Below, one piece after another: positions 1-7,931 of a DNA stretch of 64,000 nucleotides. The position numbers were made by a program, and so were the translations under genes. The stretch's first letter is position 1, and every line of letters starts with the position of its first letter. Origin of the DNA: Chitinophagaceae bacterium (GTDB lineage Bacteria > Bacteroidota > Bacteroidia > Chitinophagales > Chitinophagaceae). The stretch spans positions 1 to 64,000 of the forward strand of contig CANCVE010000011.1 of assembly GCA_947381435.1 (NCBI GenBank). Reading direction: 5' to 3'. The notes under the pieces were generated by a model that did no database searches, had not been told where the DNA came from, and saw only the letters and a list, made by a program, of their open reading frames with translations.

Positions 1-68
1 ATAACGTTTTCGCAAATATATAAGGTTCTTACAAGTGTAATGCAAACATTTATGCCTTTTCTAAAAAG

Positions 69-102
69 AAATAGGTCAGTATAACTAAATACTGACCTAT
101 TT
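69..102. terminator. Hairpin terminator at the 3' end of xylA
   Basis: A perfect 14-bp stem (69-82 with 89-102) with a 6-nt loop lies just past the xylA stop codon. On the minus strand it is followed by a T-rich run, which fits an intrinsic terminator for the xylB-xylA unit. Confidence 0.75.
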
Positions 103-106
103 TATA

Positions 107-1438
107 TTAAATAAAGCGATTAATAATGTTCTCCAAGTACTCTTGCTTACCACTTATGGTAGCTGGTTCGCCATGTTCTATCGCATAAGCCCTTAATTCT
201 TCCAAAGACAATTTACCTTCTTCAAAAGCTTTGCCTGCTCCTGTATCGAAAGAAGCATATCTATCAGCACGAATCTTTTTGTAGTCAGACTTATTTAAAA
301 TTTCATCAGCAACTATCAATGCCCTTGCAAAAATGTCCATTCCACCTACGTGTGCATAGAACAAATCGGCAGGATCGGTACTGTTTCTTCTAATTTTAGC
401 ATCAAAGTTGATACCGCCCCCTTGCAATCCACCACCTTCTAACACAACCAACATGGTTTCTACCAATTCATTAATATTATTAGGGAATTGATCGGTATCC
501 CAACCATTTTGATAGTCGCCTCTGTTTGCATCCATGCTTCCTAATAGGTTATTATCTACAGCAACCTGTACTTCATGTTGGAAAGTATGACCAGCCAATG
601 TAGCATGGTTCACTTCAAGGTTCAATTTAAAATCATTCAATAAATCGAACTTACGCAAGAAGCCAATTACGGTTTCACTATCGTAATCATATTGGTGTTT
701 GCTAGGCTCGCAAGGCTTTGGTTCTATAAAGAAAACCCCTTTAAATCCATTTGCCCTTGCATAGTCTTTAGAAGCATGCAAAAACTTAGCAAAATGCTCT
801 TGTTCACGTTGCATATTGGTATTAAGCAAGCTCATATAGCCTTCTCTACCACCCCAAAAAGTGTAGCCACCGCCACACAATTCAATAGTAGCGTCAATTG
901 CAGACTTTACTTGTGCCGCACCATGAGCAACTACATGAAAATCGGGGTTTGTAGAAGCCCCATTCATATATCTTCTGTGCGAAAACAGGTTTGCAGTACC
1001 CCATAAAAGCTTTACGCCACTAGCAGCTTGCTTTTCTTTAGCATAAGCCACCAACGCTTGTAGGCGTCTGTCGTTTTCGGCAATATCATTACCATAATCT
1101 ACCACATCCACATCGTGAAAGCAGTAAAAAGGAAGGTTCATCTTGGTTAAAAATTCAAAAGCTGCGTCCATTTTGTCTTTTGCACGCTCTACCGGATCGG
1201 CTTTCACGCTCCAAGGAAACAAATGTGTTGATTCACCAAAAGGATCTGCACCACTTCCGCAGAAGCTATGCCAATAAGCACCTGCAAAACGCAGATATTC
1301 CTTCATTGGCTTACCTGCTACAATCCTATTTTCGTCGTACCAACGAAAAGCTAATGGATTATCGCTCCCTAAACCTTCAAATTTTACTTGATTAATCCCT
1401 TTAAAAAACTCTTTTTCTCCTGTAATTACTGTACTCAT
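107..1438 (-). CDS. xylA: Xylose isomerase
   Basis: Converts D-xylose to D-xylulose in the cytoplasm using two divalent metal ions. The 443-aa protein is the usual length of the longer (class II) bacterial enzymes. Visible family residues are the catalytic histidine H108 in FYCFHDVD, metal-ligand glutamates E239 (FFIEPKP) and E275 (NLEVNHAT), H278, and the aspartate cluster D303/D308 in SMDANRGD. The start MSTVITGEKEFF matches the normal N-terminus. It lies 176 bp downstream of xylB on the same strand, so the two genes probably form one xylose-use unit. No xylose regulator or transporter is seen next to it. Identity is secure. Confidence 0.97.
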   Translation of the reverse strand: MSTVITGEKEFFKGINQVKFEGLGSDNPLAFRWYDENRIVAGKPMKEYLRFAGAYWHSFCGSGADPFGESTHLFPWSVKADPVERAKDKMDAAFEFLTKMNLPFYCFHDVDVVDYGNDIAENDRRLQALVAYAKEKQAASGVKLLWGTANLFSHRRYMNGASTNPDFHVVAHGAAQVKSAIDATIELCGGGYTFWGGREGYMSLLNTNMQREQEHFAKFLHASKDYARANGFKGVFFIEPKPCEPSKHQYDYDSETVIGFLRKFDLLNDFKLNLEVNHATLAGHTFQHEVQVAVDNNLLGSMDANRGDYQNGWDTDQFPNNINELVETMLVVLEGGGLQGGGINFDAKIRRNSTDPADLFYAHVGGMDIFARALIVADEILNKSDYKKIRADRYASFDTGAGKAFEEGKLSLEELRAYAIEHGEPATISGKQEYLENIINRFI

Positions 1439-1442
1439 GTTA

Positions 1443-1470
1443 TTAATTGATAATTGTTAATTGATAATTG
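1443..1470. repeat. 7-bp tandem repeats upstream of xylA
   Basis: Four successive 7-mers, ttaattg and ataattg alternating, begin five bases upstream of the xylA start codon. This is one of many strict 7-bp-period runs in the gaps of this window. Confidence 0.7.
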
Positions 1471-1583
1471 TGATTAAACTTAGTTTTATTGTTAAAACAA
1501 TCACCCTCTTCCATTCTCTTTTCTTTTTTCTTTATTTTTCTTAGTGCATCTTTCCGTCTTCGCGCCTTTGTGGCGTCCTTTAC

Positions 1584-1618
1584 TCTCCATATCTCCTATC
1601 TAATATCTACAATCTCAT
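1584..1618. repeat. 7-bp tandem repeats over the xylB stop codon
   Basis: Five 7-mers of the type atctnnn (tctccat, atctcct, atctaat, atctaca, atctcat) run into the xylB stop codon at 1615-1617. Upstream, around 1535-1575, is a separate sequence of the type gcgcctttgtggcg. Confidence 0.65.
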
Positions 1619-3090
1619 AACTGCCTTTCAAGCAATTCTTTCCACACCAGATATTCCGAATCATAAGCCGCATTAACGGTGGGTTCTATCAAATTGAGTG
1701 GTTTTGCGTTGGCAAAAGCTTCTTTTTCGCTCGCAAATATCTTCGCACCAATGCCTGCACCCTTTGCCGCACCCACACTTCCGTCCACTTCGTACAGTTC
1801 TACGGGTACATTGGTGGCATTTACGAACGCACTGATAAATACATCGCTCAAAAACATGTTAGCCTTTCCTGCTCGTATCACCGATGGCAATATTCCGTTC
1901 TCTTTCATGATGTCCAATCCGTATCTAAACGAAAAAGCAATCCCTTCTTGCACCGCCCTGAAGATATGTGCTTCGGTATGTATGTTAAAGTTGATATTTT
2001 GGTAATGCGCCCCCACCGTTTTGTTGTTGAATATCCTTTCTGCACCATTCCCAAAGGGTAATACCGACAATCCTTCAGATCCGATGGGAATTTGTTTGGC
2101 CGCCTCGTTAATTAATGGATACGATTTATCGGCAGCAAGCAATTTTCTGGTAAAACTATTGGCAATGCCCGTACCATTAATACATAGCAGCGTACCAATC
2201 CTCGTTTTTGCAGCGGTATGGTTTACATGCGCAAAACTGTTTATTCTACTTTGCTTATCGTAACTTAAAGTATCACCAACACCATAAATAACGCCCGAAG
2301 TTCCTGCTGTTGCAGCTACTTCTCCGGGTTGTAACACATTGAGCGACAAGGCATTGTTGGGTTGATCGCCTGCTTTGTAGGTAACAGGAATATTTTTTGC
2401 AAGAGATAAGCGTTCTGCAACCTCGGCACTCAATAATCCGTGCTCGGTAAACACATCTTTGATGGTAGGGATGATGGATGGATTGAAACCATAATATTCC
2501 ATCACATCTTTCGACAATTCATTGTTCTTAAAGTCCCAAAAAACACCCTCCGATAGAGCAGAAGCCGACGTAGTGATGGTTCCTGTGAGCTTCATGGCAA
2601 TAAAATCGCCGGGCAGCATCACTTTATCAATCTGTTCATATATATGTGGTTCATTTTCCTTCACCCAAGCCAATTTACTCGCCGTAAAGTTGCCGGGAGA
2701 GTTCAATAAGTGCGAAAGGCATTGTTCTTCCCCAATCGTTTCAAAGGCTTTATTACCATAAGGCACCGCGCGGCTGTCGCACCATATAATACTATCGCGC
2801 AGCACGTTCCCATTTTTGTCTACACACACCAATCCGTGCATCTGGTACGCAATACCTATCGCCGCTATGTCTTTCGGGTTGTAACTATTGGTTGCATTGG
2901 CCTTCAATATTGCCTGTTGCACATGTTCCCACCACATTTCAGCACTCTGTTCTGCCCATCCACTCTGCAAAGAAGTAATGGCGGTCTCCGTTTCGGGGTA
3001 TTGAGCCGTAGTTATTGTTTTTTGTGTGGCTGCATCTACAATGGCAACCTTAATGGAAGAAGTACCTATATCTATTCCTAATAAAAGCAT
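1615..3090 (-). CDS. xylB: Xylulokinase (FGGY family)
   Basis: Phosphorylates D-xylulose to D-xylulose 5-phosphate, the step after XylA, feeding the pentose phosphate pathway. The N-terminal FGGY motif LLLGIDIGTSSIKVAIVD (first phosphate-binding segment) starts at residue 2 if translation begins at 3090. The frame stays open further upstream to 3159, but those 23 codons (rich in F and L) are not family-like, so I chose the Met directly before LLLGIDIG. Other FGGY landmarks are IWCDSRA, PGDFIAMKLTG and ATAGTSGVIYG. At 491 aa it is full length. It precedes xylA on the same strand and is transcribed divergently from moaA. Confidence 0.95.
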   Translation of the reverse strand: MLLLGIDIGTSSIKVAIVDAATQKTITTAQYPETETAITSLQSGWAEQSAEMWWEHVQQAILKANATNSYNPKDIAAIGIAYQMHGLVCVDKNGNVLRDSIIWCDSRAVPYGNKAFETIGEEQCLSHLLNSPGNFTASKLAWVKENEPHIYEQIDKVMLPGDFIAMKLTGTITTSASALSEGVFWDFKNNELSKDVMEYYGFNPSIIPTIKDVFTEHGLLSAEVAERLSLAKNIPVTYKAGDQPNNALSLNVLQPGEVAATAGTSGVIYGVGDTLSYDKQSRINSFAHVNHTAAKTRIGTLLCINGTGIANSFTRKLLAADKSYPLINEAAKQIPIGSEGLSVLPFGNGAERIFNNKTVGAHYQNINFNIHTEAHIFRAVQEGIAFSFRYGLDIMKENGILPSVIRAGKANMFLSDVFISAFVNATNVPVELYEVDGSVGAAKGAGIGAKIFASEKEAFANAKPLNLIEPTVNAAYDSEYLVWKELLERQL

Positions 3091-3419
3091 GACAAAAAAT
3101 CGTTTATTTTCGAGGTGTAAAAATAGATACTGAACATTTAATAGGATACCACTTTTCAATGCATTTAATATACTATTTTAACCATTATAAATAATTAAAT
3201 ATTAAATAATGATTAATAAGGTAACTATTTTTAATCAATGAATGAAAATAAATAAGACTCAATCGATAATATTATTAGATTGATTGGTAATTAATTATTG
3301 TACATTTTATAATACCCTAAACTGAATGATGCTCCTGCACTCCTAATCAACCACAACCACGCATTCATTATTATATTCTACATTCTGATAGATAAAAACA
3401 CCTCTAAGACCTTGTCATT

Positions 3420-3503
3420 TTACTCACGAACAACGAATTTTCACTCACGGTTTACGAATTTTCAGTCACGAAAGATGCTTTTTCACTCACGGATTACGAA
3501 TTT
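3420..3503. repeat. 21-bp tandem array A (4 units)
   Basis: Four exact 21-bp units at 3420, 3441, 3462 and 3483 share the core tcactcacgg-ttacgaattt. The 21-bp T-rich phasing can be followed in weaker form to about 3670. On the minus strand every unit reads K-F-V-x-R-E-stop, so the array is not coding there. It sits in the divergent gap between xylB and moaA. The rest of the gap (3091-3419 and 3670-3862) is AT-rich with nothing else recognisable. Confidence 0.9.
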
Positions 3504-3525
3504 TTTATCAACGATTAAGGTTATT

Positions 3526-3642
3526 CGTGTCAAAAAACGTTGTTTTTCTCCATAATTTAAGTGTTTTTCAGCCTGAAAAGACCCAAAACGTGTCAAAAAA
3601 CGTTGTTTTTCACGAGAAAAACAACGTTTTTTGACACGTTTT
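3526..3642. repeat. Direct and inverted copies forming a perfect 27-bp hairpin
   Basis: A 23-nt sequence (cgtgtcaaaaaacgttg...) occurs at 3526-3548 and again at 3589-3611, exactly 63 bp (3 x 21) apart. Its inverse is at 3616-3638. The second and third copies form a perfect stem of 27 bp (3585-3611 with 3616-3642) around a 4-nt loop, acga. A 111-codon reading frame over this region on the minus strand is explained by the repeats and I do not call it a gene. Confidence 0.9.
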
Positions 3643-3862
3643 AACTCATTTCTTGCGTAAATTTCTTTCTTCTGTGGCATAAAAAAGAAGGCTTTTGAGT
3701 GAATAATGCCTTTAATTGATAGAAAAAGAAAGAATGCTGAAGTTATTTTGGCAATTATCGCAACAATTCTTTTTACCCCATCAGCAATTTTATTATCCAA
3801 TAACCTATTTCTCTGCATCCAATTAAATATATTCGCCCTTCACAGAGGTAAGTAATTTTTTA

Positions 3863-4843
3863 ATGATTTTAGATACACACAATAGGATACATAATTACTT
3901 ACGCATTTCGCTTACCGATAATTGCAACCTGAGATGCTTTTATTGTATGCCCGAAGCTGACTACTCGTTTATGCCTTCGTCGCAAATGATGCAGGCATCA
4001 GAAATAAACGAGATTGCTGACACTTTTATTAAGCTGGGCACTACCAAAATAAGGCTTACTGGCGGCGAACCCTTGGTGCGAAAGGATGCGGACACCATCA
4101 TTAAAAACTTATCCTCCTACCCTATCAAACTTTCGCTGACAACAAATGGGGTAAGATTGCACGAATTTTTGGACACCATTCTTCAAGCAAAAATTACTTC
4201 GCTAAATGTTAGTCTGGATACGTTGCAAGCAGACAAATTTTTATTGGTCACCAAAAGAGATAACTTTAAAAGGGTTTGGGATAACATCAATTTACTACTA
4301 GAAAACAACATACGCGTAAAAGTGAATGTAGTGGTGATGAAGGGCGTAAATGATGGCGAAATATTGGACTTTATAGAGTGGACAAAACACGTACCTGTGC
4401 ACATTAGGTTCATAGAATTTATGCCTTTTACGGGTAATAGGTGGATGGATGATAAAGTTTTTACATGGCAAGAAATTTTGGGGACAATTGAGACTAAATA
4501 CCCTTGGATAAAGCTGCAAGACGAGGCTAACGACACAACTAAAAAATATATGGTGCCGGGACATGCAGGAACTTTTGCGGTGATAAGCACCATGACATCG
4601 CCTTTTTGCAGTACTTGCAACCGAATGCGCCTTACGGCAGATGGACGGATGAAGAACTGTCTTTTTTCGAAGGAAGAAACGGATTTATTGTCGGCATTGC
4701 GAAGAGGAGAAGATATTGTGCCGCTGATATTGGGTAATGTACAGGCAAAAGCTGCCGAAAGAGGCGGGCAATTTGTGGAAGACTTTCATGATCTGCAAGC
4801 AAAAAGAATAGAAAATAGAAGCATGATTGCAATAGGAGGATAA
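3863..4843 (+). CDS. moaA: GTP 3',8-cyclase (molybdenum cofactor step 1)
   Basis: Radical-SAM enzyme that converts GTP to (8S)-3',8-cyclo-7,8-dihydroGTP, with MoaC completing the step to cyclic pyranopterin. Evidence: the N-terminal cluster C21-x3-C25-x2-C28 (DNCNLRCFYCMPE), the SAM-binding TGGEP motif, the C-terminal second Fe-S cluster region (PFCSTCNRMRLT...MKNCLF) and the C-terminal double glycine. Length 326 aa is normal. The only other cofactor gene here is moeA, 518 bp downstream on the same strand; moaC, moaD and moaE are not in the window. Confidence 0.96.
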   Translation: MILDTHNRIHNYLRISLTDNCNLRCFYCMPEADYSFMPSSQMMQASEINEIADTFIKLGTTKIRLTGGEPLVRKDADTIIKNLSSYPIKLSLTTNGVRLHEFLDTILQAKITSLNVSLDTLQADKFLLVTKRDNFKRVWDNINLLLENNIRVKVNVVVMKGVNDGEILDFIEWTKHVPVHIRFIEFMPFTGNRWMDDKVFTWQEILGTIETKYPWIKLQDEANDTTKKYMVPGHAGTFAVISTMTSPFCSTCNRMRLTADGRMKNCLFSKEETDLLSALRRGEDIVPLILGNVQAKAAERGGQFVEDFHDLQAKRIENRSMIAIGG

Positions 4844-4845
4844 GC

Positions 4846-4922
4846 AGTTATTAGTTGTTAGTGTTTAGTGATTAGATTTTGGTGAAGAGTGAGCAGTAAA
4901 CAGTGAGTAGTGAACAGTAAGA
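4846..4922. repeat. 7-bp tandem repeats at the 3' end of moaA
   Basis: Eleven consecutive 7-mers of the type agtnnnn (agttatt, agttgtt, agtgttt, agtgatt ... agtgaac, agtaaga) start three bases after the moaA stop codon without any change of spacing. Confidence 0.85.
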
Positions 4923-5039
4923 TGGAAAGTAGTTATTTGTTGGATTTAATTTGGCTACTCTATTGATTTTTTGTTTTGTGTTTTGGTAGATAAGTACTTT
5001 AATGTACTAGATATTGTTAGAAATTTCATTGATTTATGT

Positions 5040-5345
5040 TGGATAAGTCCCTTTGGGGACGACATATTTTTTAATAGCTTAACATTAATTGGGATTGGAT
5101 TTCGTACCTACGCCACTATGGTTCGTTTATGTGTAAGATTGCTACCAATATTTTGTACCTACGGTACTTTTCAGGGTTGTTTTGCACTAAAAACAAATAT
5201 ACTTTGTAATCTTTTTGTAAACCCTTGTAACCTTTTTTGTAAATCCTTGTGTTCTTTGTGATTAATTACCCAAAAAATAAAAAGACCTTGTGTTCTTTGT
5301 AAAAAGTCTTTGTGTTCCTTGTGGTTAAATTTTCTCTTTGTGGTT
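5040..5345. repeat. Short palindromes and ttgtgttctttg words between moaA and moeA
   Basis: Two small palindromes face each other: gtccc-tttg-gggac (5047-5060) followed by gacatatttt, and gtacc-tac-ggtac (5155-5167) preceded by the inverse, caatattttg. They resemble a dispersed repeat of the type [palindrome]-acatattngtag that I recall from Bacteroidota gaps (recollection, not verified). From 5205 to 5340 there are several copies of cttgtgttctttgtg or variants. A 96-codon frame at 4971-5261 runs through these repeats and is not called. Confidence 0.5.
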
Positions 5346-5361
5346 TATTAAATAATTAATT

Positions 5362-6543
5362 ATGATTTCTGTAGGAGAGGCAAAAGATATTCTGGAAAAA
5401 AATGGAAAGGCACTGACACCAATTGTGATGCCCTTACATAAGGCCGTGGGATTGGTGCTGGCAGAAGACATTTTTGCTGCGGTAGATGTGCCAGGATTTA
5501 ACCAATCGGCGATGGATGGCTACGCTTTTAGGTTTGATGATTGGCAAGAAAACGAAAATTTGATCATCGCCGGAATGGTGCAGGCAGGAAGTGTGCTAGA
5601 AGGCGAACTAAAGTCAAAACAAGCCGTGAGAATATTTACCGGAGCTGCTGTGCCAAGCGAAACAGATACCGTTGTGATGCAAGAAAAGGTGGTAATTGAG
5701 GATGATAAACTACTAATAAACGACCCTTTACTCGAAAAAGGTGGTAACGTACGCTTAAAAGGTGGAGAAATAAAACATGGTGACCTAGCATTGCCTAAAG
5801 ACACCAAACTATCACCCGCCGGCATAGGTTTTTTGGCAGGAATAGGCATTAAAGAGGTATTGGTGTATCCTTTACCAAGAATAAAACTAGTAATTACGGG
5901 CAACGAACTGGTACAACCCGGATTACCACTACAAAATGGGCAAGTTTATGAGTCTAACTCGTATGCATTGTCGGCGGTTTTGCAACAAATGGGTATTCAA
6001 AATCTGTCAATTAGTTTTGCCAAGGATAATATGGAAGAATTAAAGTCGGTATTGGAGGCCGCTTTGCAAGAAGTAGATATTTTGCTGATAACAGGGGGTG
6101 TTAGTGTAGGCGATTATGATTTTGTGGCCAATACTTTAGCCGATTGTGGGGTGGAAAAACTGTTTCATAAGATAAAACAAAAGCCGGGTAAACCATTATT
6201 TGCTGGCAAACGGAATGACCAACTTATTTTCGGGCTGCCGGGCAATCCATCCTCGGTGCTAACTTGTTTTTATGAGTATGTGGTGCCTACAATAGCACAG
6301 ATGATGAACGCAAAAACGAGTATTATTCAAAAAATAAATCTTCCTTTAAGCAATGTTTACAGCAAGAATGCTGGATTAACCCACTTTTTAAAGGGGCATT
6401 GCGCCAATGGGAAAGTTACGCTACTAACAGGGCAAGAATCTTATAAACTTAGTTCATTTGCTACGGCCAATTGCTTGGTTTGCCTAGCAGAAAACGGCAC
6501 TCACTATCATGCAGGAGATATTGTGGAGGTACATTTGTTTTAG
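5362..6543 (+). CDS. moeA: Molybdopterin molybdotransferase
   Basis: Inserts molybdate into adenylylated molybdopterin to give the active cofactor. Three-domain MoeA layout: N-terminal segment with NQSAMDGYAF, a beta domain (TGAAVPSETDTVVMQE), and the MPT-binding domain with TGNELV and GGVSVGDYDF (residues 235-255), then KPGKPLFAG and GLPGNPSSVL. The C-terminal domain IV follows. At 393 aa it is typical. It is on the same strand as moaA, but the 518-bp repeat-rich gap suggests it may have its own promoter. Confidence 0.96.
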   Translation: MISVGEAKDILEKNGKALTPIVMPLHKAVGLVLAEDIFAAVDVPGFNQSAMDGYAFRFDDWQENENLIIAGMVQAGSVLEGELKSKQAVRIFTGAAVPSETDTVVMQEKVVIEDDKLLINDPLLEKGGNVRLKGGEIKHGDLALPKDTKLSPAGIGFLAGIGIKEVLVYPLPRIKLVITGNELVQPGLPLQNGQVYESNSYALSAVLQQMGIQNLSISFAKDNMEELKSVLEAALQEVDILLITGGVSVGDYDFVANTLADCGVEKLFHKIKQKPGKPLFAGKRNDQLIFGLPGNPSSVLTCFYEYVVPTIAQMMNAKTSIIQKINLPLSNVYSKNAGLTHFLKGHCANGKVTLLTGQESYKLSSFATANCLVCLAENGTHYHAGDIVEVHLF

Positions 6544-6546
6544 GTT

Positions 6547-6651
6547 TTAAGTTCTAGGTATTAAGTGGTAAGTATTAGGTATTACGTTGTACGTTCTAAG
6601 TTTTAAGTTGTACATTTTAGGTATTATGTTGTAAGCATTAGGTATTGAGTA
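6547..6651. repeat. 7-bp tandem repeats at the 3' end of moeA
   Basis: Fifteen consecutive 7-mers with the pattern nTAnGTn (ttaagtt, ctaggta, ttaagtg, gtaagta, ttaggta, ttacgtt ...) begin three bases after the moeA stop codon and keep perfect spacing. This is the longest 7-bp run in the window. Confidence 0.88.
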
Positions 6652-6736
6652 TCCGGATTTCTAATTATTGTTACAATAGTTTTGGGTAATTGTATAGAAA
6701 CGTTTTTCATTGATTCAATAAATAAATTTTATTCGA

Positions 6737-6761
6737 CTTTTTGATTTTAATAATCAAAAAG
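6737..6761. terminator. Hairpin between moeA and mlaD
   Basis: A perfect 10-bp AT-rich stem (ctttttgatt / aatcaaaaag) with a 5-nt loop. It lies 190 bp past moeA, and an A-rich run follows on the plus strand, so a role as terminator is only possible. The rest of 6652-6918 shows nothing else. Confidence 0.35.
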
Positions 6762-6918
6762 AAAATGGTTACTCTTGCTAAAATTTGGATTGATTTAGTA
6801 GCATTTATAAACGGAAATAGTAATCTTTTACCAATGTATATACGGTTTATTATTGGCTAGATACAATTAACCAAACTTAAATAGTCATTTTTTAACCAAT
6901 TCAGTAAAATAGTTACCC

Positions 6919-6926
6919 TTAGATTT
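6919..6926 (+). promoter_or_regulatory. Bacteroidota -7 element TAGATTTG before mlaD
   Basis: Exact match to TAnnTTTG, ending six bases before the mlaD ATG. A start site about 7 nt after the motif would fall on or next to the start codon, giving a leaderless or almost leaderless transcript. No clear -33 TTTG is seen. Confidence 0.5.
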
Positions 6927-6932
6927 GCAGTT

Positions 6933-7931
6933 ATGAAAATAAACAACGAAACAAAGGTTGGTGCATTGACTGCAATTGCAATTACGATGCTAATACTCGG
7001 TTTCAACTTCTTGAAAGGAAAGAGTCTGTTTAAAACAGGCAATTATTTATTTGCAAAATACACAAATACTAAGGGTATCATGGTATCTAATGGGGTATTT
7101 ATAAATGGATTTAAAGTTGGGTCTGTTTATGAGATTGAAAATTCTGATCCTAGCCTAAAAGAGATAGTTATAACCATAAAACTTATTGATAACTACAAAA
7201 TACCAAAAAACTCAGTAGCTTCTATTAAAGAGTCTGCCTTATCGGCGCCAAGTATTGAAATCATTATGGGTAATGCCCCTCAAAATCTAAATACAGGTGA
7301 TACTATTGCCACTGGCGAGAGCCAAAGCTTGATGGGAAGCTTAGGAAATAAACTAGCCCCCGTAGGCGATCAGCTAAAAACTACCTTGCACAGTGTAGAT
7401 AGCTTGGTAAACAATGTAAATAGCCTGCTAGATGCAGATGGAAAAGGTAATTTGAAGCAGAGTATTGCCAACATTAATAAGGCCACTGCAAGTTTGTTGG
7501 TATCAGCCGCATCAATAGAGAGAATGCTGAATGCACAATCGGGCGCAATTTCTCAAACAATGGCTAACGTGAATGGATTTACTAAAAACTTGGCCGACAA
7601 CAACGATAAGATAACCAAAACAATGGCTAACATGCAAAAGACCACAGAAAACTTGGCTAATGCAGACATTGATGGCATCATAAACTCATTGAAAAAGTCG
7701 ACAAATAAGCTAACCGACATACTAGAAAAGGTAGATAATAAAGAAGGTACTGTGGGTTTGTTGGTTAATGATAAACAGTTGTACTATAACCTTACCAATG
7801 CGGTGAGAAGTGCCAATATTTTGATGGATGATTTGAAAGTACATCCTAAAAGGTACATAAACATTTTGGGAAGAAGAGATAAAACACCGCCACTTACAGC
7901 CCCTTTAAACGATAGTGCAACACATCCGTAA
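6933..7931 (+). CDS. MlaD/MCE family lipid-transfer protein
   Basis: MCE-domain protein of an Mla-type ABC system that moves phospholipids between inner and outer membrane. One N-terminal membrane anchor (about residues 12-28, GALTAIAITMLILGFNFL) is followed by the MCE domain (about 38-115, with NGVFINGFKVGSV and SAPSIEIIMGN). The C-terminal half is rich in heptad-like helices (repeated NNVNSL, TMANVN, TMANMQ), as expected for the needle-like part. At 332 aa it is normal. The matching permease and ATPase are probably the mlaE and mlaF genes at 29-34 kb. It overlaps the next gene by 17 bp, so the two are translated from one message. Confidence 0.88.
   Translation: MKINNETKVGALTAIAITMLILGFNFLKGKSLFKTGNYLFAKYTNTKGIMVSNGVFINGFKVGSVYEIENSDPSLKEIVITIKLIDNYKIPKNSVASIKESALSAPSIEIIMGNAPQNLNTGDTIATGESQSLMGSLGNKLAPVGDQLKTTLHSVDSLVNNVNSLLDADGKGNLKQSIANINKATASLLVSAASIERMLNAQSGAISQTMANVNGFTKNLADNNDKITKTMANMQKTTENLANADIDGIINSLKKSTNKLTDILEKVDNKEGTVGLLVNDKQLYYNLTNAVRSANILMDDLKVHPKRYINILGRRDKTPPLTAPLNDSATHP

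Noticed and set aside
3483-3818. 111-codon frame on the minus strand upstream of xylB
   Set aside because: Its sequence is made of the 21-bp repeats and the 27-bp hairpin; repeated EKQRFLT segments reflect DNA repeats, and there is no family resemblance.
4971-5261. 96-codon frame between moaA and moeA
   Set aside because: Runs through short palindromes and repeated ttgtgttctttg words with an unlikely Cys/Phe-rich composition.
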